This document shows positions 45,021 to 53,169 of a stretch of 64,000 bases of DNA, one piece after another (the stretch's first letter is position 1; each line of letters opens with the position of its first letter). The notes below the pieces were generated by a model, which was not told the origin of the DNA, searched no databases, and saw nothing but the letters and a program-made list of their open reading frames with translations. The translations under genes were made by a program, and so were the position numbers. This DNA is from an uncultured Dongia sp. (GTDB lineage Bacteria; Pseudomonadota; Alphaproteobacteria; Dongiales; Dongiaceae), in the NCBI RefSeq assembly GCF_936916975.1, contig NZ_CAKZGO010000007.1:186001-250000 (forward strand), read 5' to 3'.

Positions 45021-45398
45021 TTACCGCATGCCGGATTTGATGACGGCGAGGCCGATGAAGACGGCGAGGATCGAGAGCACGACCGACGTCAGCACATAGA
45101 TGGCGAGCGACATCATGGCGCCTCTTTCATAAAGCATCGCGGTATCCAGCGAGAAGGCGGAGAACGTCGTGAAGCCGCCTAGGATGCCGGTGGTGAGGAA
45201 CAGGCGCCAGGCCTGCGCCGCCTCGCCCTTGAACGCGAAATAGCCCGCGAGCAATCCCATCGCCAGCGACCCCACGATGTTGACGGTCAGTGTACCCCAG
45301 GGAAACCCCGTCCCGAGCAGCCGCGCACTGACGTTGTTGACACCGTGCCGCAAGGCACCGCCGATCCCGGCACCTATGAAAACGATAAGGTAGTTCAT
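45021..45398 (-). CDS. crcB: Fluoride channel
   Basis: A 125-residue four-helix fluoride channel (Fluc). Signatures are GGALRHGVNN, the pore Asn region NIVGSLAMGLLAG and the Na-site stretch GGFTTFSAFSLD. It works as an antiparallel dimer in the inner membrane and exports fluoride passively. ATG 45398 is the start. No fluoride riboswitch consensus is visible upstream. Confidence 0.95.
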   Translation of the reverse strand: MNYLIVFIGAGIGGALRHGVNNVSARLLGTGFPWGTLTVNIVGSLAMGLLAGYFAFKGEAAQAWRLFLTTGILGGFTTFSAFSLDTAMLYERGAMMSLAIYVLTSVVLSILAVFIGLAVIKSGMR

Positions 45399-45496
45399 CA
45401 AGGGATCTCTCCACTTTCGATACGGTGTGTATGGCTTGAGCGACGGTATTGGGCGCGGTGGGAATGGTCAATGGCAAGCCGCGCGCTACGCGCGCC
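45399..45496. other. crcB upstream region, nothing else recognised
   Basis: Carries the crcB promoter region on the minus strand. No open frame or structured RNA was recognised. Confidence 0.4.
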
Positions 45497-45620
45497 CCCC
45501 CTCTCCCTAACCCTCCCCCACGTTGGGGGGAGAGGACTCTATCGAGTTCGGATCGGGTGCTGAGTTCAAGCTGGCTGGTATTCCCTCCCCCCAACGTGGG
45601 GGAGGGTTAGGGAGAGGGGG
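45497..45620. repeat. Paired REP-like element, family B copy 2
   Basis: The left arm 45497-45532 and right arm 45585-45620 are perfect 36-base inverted repeats, each a hairpin around CCCCCCAACGTGGGGG. The 52-base middle (CTATCGAGTTCGG, GAGTTCAAG, GGTATTCCCT) resembles the middle of copy 1. This is the most intact copy. Confidence 0.9.
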
Positions 45621-45752
45621 ATCGATCAAGACCAACTCGGTCCTCCTCATGCATTCACCGCCGATAGGCATGCGACGCGCGCACAGGTTGCTGCGTTGAC
45701 GTCGAGGCGCCGCCGCTCTTAGCGTTGTCGATCGCCCGCGTGGAGGTGCCTT

Positions 45753-46451
45753 ATGGAACGGCCGGACTGGTATTATATCGACCTCAAGCAGGTCGGCCTC
45801 GATTTTGCCGACATAGCGCAGGTCGAGAGTTATGACGAGCGTCAGGCCGACGATCCTGCCGACGATCAGGCGTTGCTCGCGCAACTGGGTGTGGGTGCCT
45901 CACAGGTGGTGGCAGATTTCGGCTGTGGCACCGGCATGCTGGCCTGTGAAGCAGCGAAGCTTGCCGGGTTTGTCCATGCCGTCGATATCTCGGCGGAAAT
46001 GTTGCGGGCAACGCTCGCCCGGGCGAAGGCGATGCGCCTTGCCAACCTCACGGTACGTCAGGCCGGGTTTCTCAGCTACCAGATCGTCGATGAGTCGCTC
46101 GACCTCATCACCACGAAATTCGCGCTGCATCATCTGCCGGACCTCTGGAAAGGCGTCGCCCTTGCGCGGCTGCATCGCAGCTTGAAGCCGGGCGGGCGGC
46201 TGTTCATCCGCGACGTGGTGTTTTCCTGCGACCCGGCGGAAGTGCCGGAGGTCGCCGAAAATTGGATCAGCTGGATGGGCAGCAATACCGGTTACTCACG
46301 CGCGGAAGTGGCGCAGCATATCCGCGAAGAGCACAGCACCTATTCCTGGGTCATGGCCGGACTCATCGAACGCGCCGGCTTCCGCATCATGCATGCCGAT
46401 TACAGTCAGCGCATTTATGCGGATTATCTGGCGGAGAAGGTGTCAGCATAG
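45753..46451 (+). CDS. Class I SAM-dependent methyltransferase
   Basis: A 232-residue methyltransferase. SAM-binding motif I is VADFGCGTGMLACEAAK, motif II AVDISAEML, then FALHHLPDLWKGVALARLHR and LKPGGRLFIRDVV. A small N-terminal helix precedes the core and the C-terminus adds YSRAEVAQHIREEHSTYSW. Start 45753 follows GGAGGTG. It is a single gene between repeat B and an HD-GYP-like gene. Methyl acceptor unknown. Confidence 0.85.
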   Translation: MERPDWYYIDLKQVGLDFADIAQVESYDERQADDPADDQALLAQLGVGASQVVADFGCGTGMLACEAAKLAGFVHAVDISAEMLRATLARAKAMRLANLTVRQAGFLSYQIVDESLDLITTKFALHHLPDLWKGVALARLHRSLKPGGRLFIRDVVFSCDPAEVPEVAENWISWMGSNTGYSRAEVAQHIREEHSTYSWVMAGLIERAGFRIMHADYSQRIYADYLAEKVSA

Positions 46452-46468
46452 CGTCTGCACTGTGCGGG

Positions 46469-47083
46469 TCAGGCGTCCGCACCGCCATCGAAGACCTGTC
46501 TGGCAAATTCACTGATCTGCTGGAATCCGTTCCAGGTACAGGGAGCGAAATGGGCCGGCGTGGACCGCTTGTCTCCGTTGACGATGATGTGCACGGCAGC
46601 ATCATGGGTCATGCCGCGGCGATAGGGGCGGTCCTGTCGTAGGGCGTCGTACGTGTCGCAAATGGCGAGGATCTGAGCCGGCAGCGGAATGGCGTCCCCC
46701 GCAAGACCAAACGGATAGCCCGACCCGTCATATTTTTCGTGGTGATGCAGCGCTATATCCGCCGCCAGATTCATCAATGTGTTTCCGGTCGTGGCCAGGA
46801 TGTCATGACCGGCCTGGGAATGTGTCTTGATCAGAGCGAATTCTTCGACCGACAGCGGCGTCGATTTCTGCAGCAGGTCAATCGGCACAGACATTTTGCC
46901 GATGTCATGCAAGATCGCCGCATGGGCGATCTTGCGGCTTTCACCCAGTGACACGCCGACCTGCAGCGCCAGTCGTTCGACGACAGCCGCCACCCGACGG
47001 GCATGCGCATTCGTGCCAAAGTCGCGGCGCGCCTCCGCTCGTGTGAGGCATGCGATTGTTGTCGGAAGGCTGAGATCATTCAT
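46469..47083 (-). CDS. HD-GYP-like phosphohydrolase domain protein
   Basis: A 204-residue stand-alone HD domain of HD-GYP type. Metal motif AAILHDIGKMSVP (HD) lies at about 54-66 and LHHHEKYDGSGYPFG (HHExxDGSGYP) at about 111-125, followed by ICDTYDALRQDRPYR. HD-GYP proteins degrade cyclic-di-GMP. There is no receiver or sensor domain, and the C-terminus is unusual. It starts at ATG 47083 with only a weak ribosome site. The PAS-EAL protein 3.4 kb away may act on the same second messenger. Confidence 0.83.
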   Translation of the reverse strand: MNDLSLPTTIACLTRAEARRDFGTNAHARRVAAVVERLALQVGVSLGESRKIAHAAILHDIGKMSVPIDLLQKSTPLSVEEFALIKTHSQAGHDILATTGNTLMNLAADIALHHHEKYDGSGYPFGLAGDAIPLPAQILAICDTYDALRQDRPYRRGMTHDAAVHIIVNGDKRSTPAHFAPCTWNGFQQISEFARQVFDGGADA

Positions 47084-47264
47084 CGCGGGAATGCAGTCCC
47101 AATCAGACGTTCATCCGAGTTAGTGTACATCTCTAAGTCGTTAAGGCACCGTAAATATCGCGTCGATACCAATGCCATTCGGATAAATTGCCACGCCCAC
47201 TGATCGCAACAATGGCTGAAAACAGCGATTTTTCCGTTGTTACATCTGCTGGGAGAGAACGCGG

Positions 47265-47666
47265 CTAGACGGCCGATTCCGCCCCTCGCCCGCGTTGTCT
47301 TTGCGCGAGGTATTTGGTGTTGGTGATGCGGAGTTCGGCGGCCGTGGTTTCAACCAGGTGATCGATCAATTTGTTTTCGTCCGGTGTGCCGGGCTTGAAC
47401 TTTCGCGCGCGGATGTCGGTGGCGAGTTGCTTGCGCAAGGTGGCGAGGTCGTCGTCGGACGGTTGCCCATAAAGGCGCGCCAGGCTGTTGCGTTCGGCCT
47501 GTGCTGATTCATGCGCACCGGCGATGTCCTGCCTTGCCACGGAGACTGCGCGCGCGATCATGGCGGCGAGAAATTTCTGGCGGCCGGTCAGAGTCGGCAG
47601 GAGGTCTTCCTGCAAGGTCGCGAGGGCTGCGTCGAGCAGCGCATCGGCGCCGGGGCGTCGTTTCAT
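47265..47666 (-). CDS. DUF6285-type small protein
   Basis: A 133-residue helical protein, rich in Ala, Arg and Leu, with a C-terminus AAELRITNTKYLAQRQRGRG. This size, composition and position immediately after an APH-like phosphotransferase and an acyl-CoA dehydrogenase fit the DUF6285 family as I know it. No function is established. Its ATG overlaps the phosphotransferase stop by four bases (ATGA), so the two are coupled. Confidence 0.72.
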   Translation of the reverse strand: MKRRPGADALLDAALATLQEDLLPTLTGRQKFLAAMIARAVSVARQDIAGAHESAQAERNSLARLYGQPSDDDLATLRKQLATDIRARKFKPGTPDENKLIDHLVETTAAELRITNTKYLAQRQRGRGAESAV

Positions 47667-48736
47667 GAGGCGGCTCCGTGGCTTTTCTTTGGGGCCGGCT
47701 TGAAACCGGGCAAGCGCAGATCGATCAGCAGATCGTATTCCGTTTCCAGCGAGACAAGACCGGTCAGCGCCAATTCGAGCGAACGTTCGCGGCCGCCAAG
47801 ATGGCGCTCGGCCTGCTCGAGGGCCATGATCGACCAGCGCAAGGCTGCCATCTGTTCCCAGAAGCGGACCTGTGCGTCGTCAACAAATGCGCCGCCGCCG
47901 GCTTCGTAACCGGCATAGAAGGCGGCGCGGCTGCCGATGCCACCGGCTTCAGCACCAGCCATGCCGAAGCGCCAGCAGCGGGCGCAGAACCAGCCCAGAT
48001 CTTCGTATGGATCGGACCAGCCGGCGAATTCGAAATCGAGGATGCCACTCAGCTTTTCGTCGAGCACCAGATAGTTGCCGGTGCGGAAGTCGCGATGGCA
48101 CAGCGTCACCACGCCTGTGTCGCGGGCATATTTCGGCGCTTCGTCTTCCAGGCGGTTAATGGCCCATTCCAGCACCGGCTGCGCCTCGGGCAGGCGGTCG
48201 AGCTGGCCGCGGAAGCGAGCGATGCGCGATGCGATGAGATCGCCGGGCGCTGGTGGCAGGAACGAAAGATCCTTGGGGGCGCTGGCCGGCGTCACCTTGT
48301 GCAGTTTGGCGAGTTCGACACCAAGTTCATGGGCCAGTGCGTCACCCGCCTCTTCTTCCAAGGCGCGCACCAGCTTGCGTGGATCGGCGGATCCCTTGAG
48401 GCGCTGCGTGATATGAAACGGTTGGCCGATCACCGCGCCGGTAGGCTCCAGCCACAGTGGTTGCGGCGCCATCACGCCGGCGGCGTGGGCTGCCTTGAGC
48501 AATGCGAATTCCTCGGCCTTGCCCCAGCTTTCGGCGATACCGCTCGGTGCATCGGCGCGCAGCACGGTTTCATGCACGGTACCGTCGATGTCGAGATCGA
48601 GCGCCCAGTTTTCCTGGATGGCGCCGCCGCCCAAGCGACCGATGAGTTTCGCGGTGACCTTGGCGGCCTGTGTCTGTTGTTGAATGAAGCCTTCGAGAGC
48701 GGCAATCTTGTTGGCAAGCACGCTGATCAACCCCAC
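47663..48736 (-). CDS. APH/choline-kinase-like phosphotransferase
   Basis: A 357-residue kinase-like protein of the aminoglycoside-phosphotransferase fold. The catalytic loop is TLCHRDFRTGNYLVLD and the metal motif ILDFEFAGWSDP. ACAD11-like pathways pair such a kinase with an acyl-CoA dehydrogenase, with the kinase phosphorylating 4-hydroxyacyl-CoA. The neighbouring dehydrogenase fits that scheme. GTG 48736 is the start and overlaps the dehydrogenase stop by ten bases (GTGGGGTTGA). The actual substrate is unproven. Confidence 0.83.
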   Translation of the reverse strand: MGLISVLANKIAALEGFIQQQTQAAKVTAKLIGRLGGGAIQENWALDLDIDGTVHETVLRADAPSGIAESWGKAEEFALLKAAHAAGVMAPQPLWLEPTGAVIGQPFHITQRLKGSADPRKLVRALEEEAGDALAHELGVELAKLHKVTPASAPKDLSFLPPAPGDLIASRIARFRGQLDRLPEAQPVLEWAINRLEDEAPKYARDTGVVTLCHRDFRTGNYLVLDEKLSGILDFEFAGWSDPYEDLGWFCARCWRFGMAGAEAGGIGSRAAFYAGYEAGGGAFVDDAQVRFWEQMAALRWSIMALEQAERHLGGRERSLELALTGLVSLETEYDLLIDLRLPGFKPAPKKSHGAAS

Positions 48737-49926
48737 TTCCAGAAGTCGCGGCCTTCGAGGCCGAGATGTTGCGCCAGCACCATCTTATGCACTTCCGAGG
48801 CGCCGTCGACGAGACGCGCCTGCCTGGCATAGCGGTACATCCACTCCAGGATCGTGTCCTTGGAATAGCCTTTCGCGCCGAGCAGTTGAATGGCGGTGTC
48901 GACCGCCTTGTGCAGGCAATCAGCGACGGCGATCTTGGCCATAGAGACTTCCTTGCGGGCGCGGCGGCCGAGGTCGAGCTGATAGGCGGCGTGGAAGGTG
49001 AGCAACCGGCCCATCTGCACCTGCAAGGCGGCCTCGCCCAGCATCCATTGCACACCCTCATGATCCATCAGCTTGGTGCCGAAGGCCTCGCGCTTCTGCA
49101 CATGGCGGCCGGCAATGTCGAGGGCGCGCTTCGAAAGGCCGAGCCAGCGCATGCAATGCGTGAGGCGCGCGATGCCGAGGCGGATCTGCACCGCCTTCAT
49201 CCCCTCGCCCACTTCCATCAGGCGGTCGCTGTCGGGAATCTCGAGGCCGTCGAAGATGAGCTCGCAATGGCCGCCATGTTCCTCCGGCCCCATGATCGGG
49301 ATGCGCCGCTTGATATGCCAGCCGGGGGCGGATTTATCGAACAGGAACGCGGTCAGGCCGCGGCGCGGATCGTCGGAGGTGCGCGCCAGCAGGATGAAAT
49401 GCTCGGCAGCCTCCCCGCCGGTGATGAACCATTTGTGGCCGCGGATGATCCATTTGTCGCCGACCTTCTCGGCCGTCGTGCGCATCATGCCCGAGGGGTC
49501 GGAGCCGGAGCCGGGGGCCGGCTCGGTCATGACGATGGCCGAGCGCACCTCGCCATGGACGATCGGCATCAGCCAGCGTTCCTGCTGTTCCGGTGTCGCG
49601 ACCCGGGAGAGAAGATGGATGTTGCCGTCATCGGGGGCCGCGATGTTGAAGCAGACCGGGCCGAAGATCGAGCGGCCGGCGGCTTCGTAGATCGGCACCA
49701 GCTCGGTGAATTTAAGGCCCTTGCCGCCGAGCTTTTCCGGAAGCTGGAAATTCCACAGGCCGGCGGCCAGCGCCTTGGCATGGAGTTGCTGCAGGAGTTC
49801 CTCGCGGATATTTTCGCCGGCATCAAAATTGGCGCGGTCGCTTTCCAGCGGGATGACATGCTCGTCCAGGAAGTCGTCGATCTGTCGGACATAGTCTTCG
49901 GCGCGTTTGCTGATCGAGAAATCCAT
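48727..49926 (-). CDS. Acyl-CoA dehydrogenase, ACAD10/11-like
   Basis: A 399-residue FAD acyl-CoA dehydrogenase. The helical N-domain carries FQLPEKLGGKGL, the beta-domain SAIVMTEPAPGSGSDPSG and KWFITGGEAAEHFILLAR, and the C-terminal helical domain LLGAKGYSKDTILEWMYRYA then RLVDGASEVHKMVLAQH. It introduces a double bond into an acyl-CoA, or in ACAD11-type enzymes eliminates a phosphate. It lies 12 bases after an SDR gene and overlaps the kinase gene, in a four-gene operon. Confidence 0.9.
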   Translation of the reverse strand: MDFSISKRAEDYVRQIDDFLDEHVIPLESDRANFDAGENIREELLQQLHAKALAAGLWNFQLPEKLGGKGLKFTELVPIYEAAGRSIFGPVCFNIAAPDDGNIHLLSRVATPEQQERWLMPIVHGEVRSAIVMTEPAPGSGSDPSGMMRTTAEKVGDKWIIRGHKWFITGGEAAEHFILLARTSDDPRRGLTAFLFDKSAPGWHIKRRIPIMGPEEHGGHCELIFDGLEIPDSDRLMEVGEGMKAVQIRLGIARLTHCMRWLGLSKRALDIAGRHVQKREAFGTKLMDHEGVQWMLGEAALQVQMGRLLTFHAAYQLDLGRRARKEVSMAKIAVADCLHKAVDTAIQLLGAKGYSKDTILEWMYRYARQARLVDGASEVHKMVLAQHLGLEGRDFWKWG

Positions 49927-49938
49927 GGCTTTCGCCCC

Positions 49939-50703
49939 TTACAGACTGGAATTGAGATGGCCGCCATCGACGGTGAGCACCGTGCCGGTCATATAGGATG
50001 ACGCGGCCGAGGCCAGCAGGAGGAGCGGGCCATCGAGATCCGGCAATTGGCCGAGGCGCCGCTGCGGAATACGCTTCACCAGTGCAGCGCCGGCCTCTGT
50101 GCTGAAGAACTCATCGTTGAGGGCGGTGCGGATATAACCTGGCGCCAGCGCATTGACGCGGATGTTATGCCGCGCCCATTCCAGCGACAGCGCCTTGGTC
50201 ATCTGGATGAGGCCGGCCTTCGAGACGGCATAGGGCAGCGTCTGGCTGGTGACGCGTTGCCCCAGGATCGAGGCGATGTTGATGATATTGCCGGGCCGCT
50301 TCTGCTTGACCCAGCGCTGTGCCGCCTCGCGGCTGGCGAGCCAGGCGCCCTTGAGGTTGGTGTCGATCACCGCGTCCCAATCGCTGTCGGCAAGATCGAG
50401 CGAGGGCGTGGTGAGCGAGATGCCGGCATTGTTGACCAGCAGCGAGATGGGGCCGAGTTCACTCTCGGCGGCGGCGAAGGCGGCGTTGAGGCCCTGCGAG
50501 AGTGTGATGTCGCCGGTGACGGCAGCGGCGCGGTAGCCTTCCTTGCGCAGGCGTTCGGCTTCGGCGGTGACGAGGTCGCCGCGCCTTGCCATCAGTACGA
50601 CCGCGGCACCGGCTGCGGCCAGGACCTGCGCGAAATGGCGCCCGAGATCGCCGGAAGCGCCGGTTATCAGCGCCACCTCGCCCGTGAGATCAAAATCCGC
50701 CAT
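49939..50703 (-). CDS. Short-chain dehydrogenase/reductase
   Basis: A 254-residue classical SDR. NAD(P)-binding TGASGDLGRHFA is at about 14-25, NNAG is present as LLVNNAGIS, catalytic Ser in NIASILGQR, and Tyr-Lys in YAVSKAGLI. The C-terminus ends GTVLTVDGGHLNSSL, as usual in the family. Start 50703 follows AGGGGC; upstream frame runs into a REP repeat. It is the first gene of the dehydrogenase/kinase/DUF6285 operon, so it probably oxidises a 3-hydroxyacyl-CoA or a related alcohol. Confidence 0.9.
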   Translation of the reverse strand: MADFDLTGEVALITGASGDLGRHFAQVLAAAGAAVVLMARRGDLVTAEAERLRKEGYRAAAVTGDITLSQGLNAAFAAAESELGPISLLVNNAGISLTTPSLDLADSDWDAVIDTNLKGAWLASREAAQRWVKQKRPGNIINIASILGQRVTSQTLPYAVSKAGLIQMTKALSLEWARHNIRVNALAPGYIRTALNDEFFSTEAGAALVKRIPQRRLGQLPDLDGPLLLLASAASSYMTGTVLTVDGGHLNSSL

Positions 50704-50790
50704 CAATGCCCCTGCGTATTCTTTTTCTGGGAGCACTATGCCTGGAGGGGGAGCGGATGTGAAAGGGTGAGAGCGAGCTTGGCCGATCAG

Positions 50791-50836
50791 CCCCCTCTCC
50801 CCTCCCCCCAACGTGGGGGAGGGTTAGGGACAGGGG
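50791..50836. repeat. Solo family B repeat arm
   Basis: CTCCCCCCAACGTGGGGGAG with tail GGTTAGGGACAGGGG matches the right arm of family B with one change in the tail. A short CCCCCTCTCCC remnant stands directly before it, as if the 50-base middle and a hairpin were deleted. Confidence 0.8.
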
Positions 50837-50872
50837 TGCTGCAAAACGAATCTCCTCAGCCCCAAAAGCCAC

Positions 50873-50912
50873 AAAAACAGAGACCCGCCGCGGCCTTGGC
50901 CCGGCGGGTCTC
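50873..50912 (-). terminator. Intrinsic terminator of the minus-strand RNA
   Basis: Read on the minus strand, GAGACCCGCCG pairs with CGGCGGGTCTC (plus-strand arms 50880-50890 and 50902-50912) and is followed by TGTTTTTGTGG, a proper T-run. The plus-strand side has only GTTCTTT. Confidence 0.8.
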
Positions 50913-51025
50913 GTTCTTTGTGTGTGTCGCAGGGATCTAGCTGGGTTGCGCCGGAATTGGGGAGAACCCCCGCCTCGCGAGCCAACCCTAAGGTCCATCA
51001 CGGACCCGTCGGAATCCCTGGATCT
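50913..51025 (-). ncRNA. Candidate structured small RNA (possibly 6S-like)
   Basis: Nested complementary segments: CAGGGAT (50930-50936) with ATCCCTG (51014-51020) closes the structure; GGGTTG (50943-50948) with CAACCC (50983-50988) encloses hairpin GGGG/CCCC (50959-50970); GGTCC (50992-50996) with GGACC (51002-51006) forms another hairpin. The only good terminator is on the minus strand just beyond, giving a transcript of about 150 nt with no open frame. The size and a long interrupted helix recall 6S RNA. I could not test this against Rfam, so the family is open. Confidence 0.5.
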
Positions 51026-51304
51026 CAGGTTGAGAGCTGAGTGCTCAATCTGCTGTCAGTTTCAGATTGTGCGAACATATCGCCGGTGGAGTCATGTTTC
51101 TTAATCACCCTCCTGTTGCAGGTGGACGGAACACCTTCCGCAAAGCCAGCAATCCCGTTCTCCTGCGAAGGGATGCGGCGCTGGAAGATCCCAGAAACGC
51201 TCCCTCCCCATATGGCATGGAGGGCTCTCTTTGTCAAGAAATACGCAATAAACATGCGCATATTGCGCAATATTTGTTTCATTTATTGCGAGACAAAACC
51301 AACG
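51026..51304. other. Non-coding stretch with an AT-rich dyad
   Basis: No credible gene. GCAATAAA (51245-51252) and TTTATTGC (51282-51289) are inverted repeats enclosing the palindrome ATTGCGCAAT (51262-51271), just after the ppa stop. On the minus strand TTGACA (51232-51237) with a weak CATATG 17 bases on could be a promoter toward the structured RNA. Confidence 0.45.
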
Positions 51305-51832
51305 CTATTTCTTGCCGTCCTCGATCGCCTTGCGGATGATGTCGAGGGATTCCTCGGTCTCGGCCCAGCGCGAAAACTTGACCCATTTGCCTTTCTCCAG
51401 ATCCTTGTAGTGGCTGAAGAAATGCTGGACCTGTGCCCGCAGCACTTCCGGCAGATCGCGGTAGGAGCTGACGTTGGAGTAGAACGGGTGCAGCTTGTCG
51501 ACCGGCACCGCGATGATCTTTTCGTCGCCGCCGGCTTCGTCTTCCATCATCAGGCAGCCTACGGGACGCGAGCGCACGATGGCGCCGGGGACAACCGGGG
51601 TCGGCCCCAGGACCATGATGTCGAGGGGATCGCCGTCGCCACCCAAAGTGTGCGGGATGAAGCCGTAATTGCCGGGATAGAACATCGCCGTATAGAGGAA
51701 GCGGTCGACGAACATCGCCCCGGATTCCTTGTCGAGTTCATATTTCACCGGCGTGCCGCCGAGGGGAATTTCAATGACGGCGTTGAGGTCGTAAGGCGGA
51801 TTCTCGCCAATTTTGATTTTGCTGATATCCAT
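51305..51832 (-). CDS. ppa: Inorganic pyrophosphatase
   Basis: A 175-residue family I soluble pyrophosphatase that hydrolyses PPi and drives biosynthesis. The signature DGDPLDIMVLG lies at about 66-76 after YPGNYGFIPHTLG, and further Asp/Lys ligands are in EDEAGGDEKIIAVP and KDLEKGKWVK. Start 51832 (MDISKIKIGENPPYD) is the family start; the ribosome site is weak. It is transcribed alone. Confidence 0.96.
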   Translation of the reverse strand: MDISKIKIGENPPYDLNAVIEIPLGGTPVKYELDKESGAMFVDRFLYTAMFYPGNYGFIPHTLGGDGDPLDIMVLGPTPVVPGAIVRSRPVGCLMMEDEAGGDEKIIAVPVDKLHPFYSNVSSYRDLPEVLRAQVQHFFSHYKDLEKGKWVKFSRWAETEESLDIIRKAIEDGKK

Positions 51833-51947
51833 AATGGTCTCTTTCGGTCTGCCGCGCCCGTTTGGGCACGTTATGCTGCAGTGCAAATAAAGACCAATCG
51901 ACCCACTTCGCAACAAAAAAGCGCCGCCTGCGGCAATCGTCACAAAA

Positions 51948-51981
51948 AAACCCCACCGCCGGCAGGCCAGCGGTGGGGTTT
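51948..51981 (-). terminator. Terminator after glycine-zipper lipoprotein
   Basis: AAACCCCACCGC (51948-51959) pairs with GCGGTGGGGTTT (51970-51981). On the minus strand a run of seven T follows, so it ends the gene at 51998. Confidence 0.85.
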
Positions 51982-51997
51982 CTAGAAAAACGCCGTG

Positions 51998-52378
51998 TTA
52001 GTTCAGGACGTTATAGCCACGGCCAGCCATGCAGCGGCGATAGACTTCGCGCTGGTTGGAGACGCCGCTGACCGCGCCGCCGCCAAGGCCCAGGGCGCCG
52101 CCGCCGGCCGCACCCACCGCAGCACCCGTGCCGGCGCTGACGCCGCCCACGAGGGCGCCTGTGATCGCACCGAGCGCCGCACCAGCCGCGGCACCGCCCA
52201 AGGCGCCGACCGCCGCATCGCCGACCGGGCTCACCTGGTTGGCATATTGCTCGCACTCGTAATTATCCTGGGAGTAGCGCGTCGTATCCACTCCCTTGGT
52301 GTCGACCATCGGCTGGCTGTAGCTGGAACACGCCGCCAGCATCGATGCCGTCAAAACAGCCGCCACAATGCGCTTCAT
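51998..52378 (-). CDS. Glycine-zipper lipoprotein
   Basis: A 126-residue outer-envelope lipoprotein. The signal MKRIVAAVLTASMLAACSSY has lipobox LAAC. After YECEQYANQVSPVGDAAVGA comes a glycine-zipper hairpin (AAAGAALGAITGALVGGVSA and AGTGAAVGAAGGGALGLGGG) that can insert into membrane, then NQREVYRRCMAGRGYNVLN. It is a paralogue of the next gene upstream, with the same core. Similar proteins stabilise the envelope, but the function here is unproven. Confidence 0.85.
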   Translation of the reverse strand: MKRIVAAVLTASMLAACSSYSQPMVDTKGVDTTRYSQDNYECEQYANQVSPVGDAAVGALGGAAAGAALGAITGALVGGVSAGTGAAVGAAGGGALGLGGGAVSGVSNQREVYRRCMAGRGYNVLN

Positions 52379-52550
52379 GATGTTCAGTCCCTTTCTGCTT
52401 CTCGTTCCGGCAGCCGGCCCAAAGGACCGGGAAATGCCAGATAGCCATAAATCTCACGTATTATAGATCGGTTCCCTGCCCCCTCGAACACTCAATTTTA
52501 AGTGAGCGGCGGGGATTGGGGGTCGATGGAACGGCCGATTTGGGGCCGTT

Positions 52551-52910
52551 TTAGTAGTAAGTGCTGTAACCGCGACCGCGCATGCAGTTGTTGAGCACCT
52601 CTTTCTGGTTCTGGGTGCCGGTATAGGCACCGCCCGCCAGGCCAAGAACGCCGCCGGCGGCAGCGCCATACGCCGCACCCTCACCGACGCTGACACCCTT
52701 GAACAAGGCGCCTGAGAGCGCGCCGAGTGCCGCACCGCCGGCGGCACCGCCCAGGGCGCCCACGGCCGCATCCTGGACCGGGCTGACCTGGTTGGCGTAG
52801 CTCTGGCACTCGGCCAGGTCCTGGTTGTAGTTGCCCTGGGCAAAACTGCTGGGGGCAAAAGCGCCCGAACTCAAGACCGTCAGCGAGGCAGCAAGAATAA
52901 AGTGTTTCAT
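52551..52910 (-). CDS. Glycine-zipper secreted protein, paralogue
   Basis: A 119-residue protein with a cleavable signal (MKHFILAASLTVLSSGAFAP, cleaved near SFA). The mature part AECQSYANQVSPVQDAAVGA, a glycine zipper and NQKEVLNNCMRGRGYSTYY match the lipoprotein at 51998 nearly domain for domain. It lacks the lipobox cysteine, so it should be soluble or inserted rather than lipid-anchored. Both keep two cysteines that may pair. The two genes lie in tandem with a separate leader each. Confidence 0.85.
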   Translation of the reverse strand: MKHFILAASLTVLSSGAFAPSSFAQGNYNQDLAECQSYANQVSPVQDAAVGALGGAAGGAALGALSGALFKGVSVGEGAAYGAAAGGVLGLAGGAYTGTQNQKEVLNNCMRGRGYSTYY

Positions 52911-53169
52911 GATCTGATCCCTTTCCCAACCGGTTCAACCCAATTAGTTCAACTTGGGGGTCCCAGGTCATCGCGACCGGCCCCGTTGCCTTAAGAACTA
53001 GGGCATCGCGTTCTTTTGCGCAGTGACCGGGGACACAGGTCTGGCGTGATATGGCGCACAGTCTTGCGCAGCCCTGGCTTGCGGAACCCCCTGGCCCGGT
53101 ATTGACAGTGCCCGCGGGCGCTATAGAGAGGATGGGAAATTCCGCAGTCCGATAGGTTGCCCTGACACC

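Noticed and set aside
45399-45496. Fluoride riboswitch upstream of crcB
   Set aside because: I looked for the GGNGATGG and CTGATG-type conserved bases on the minus strand and did not find them.
51067-51339. A 90-codon plus-strand frame in the gap before ppa
   Set aside because: It overlaps the ppa 3' end and the AT-rich dyad, has no ribosome site, and shows no family pattern.
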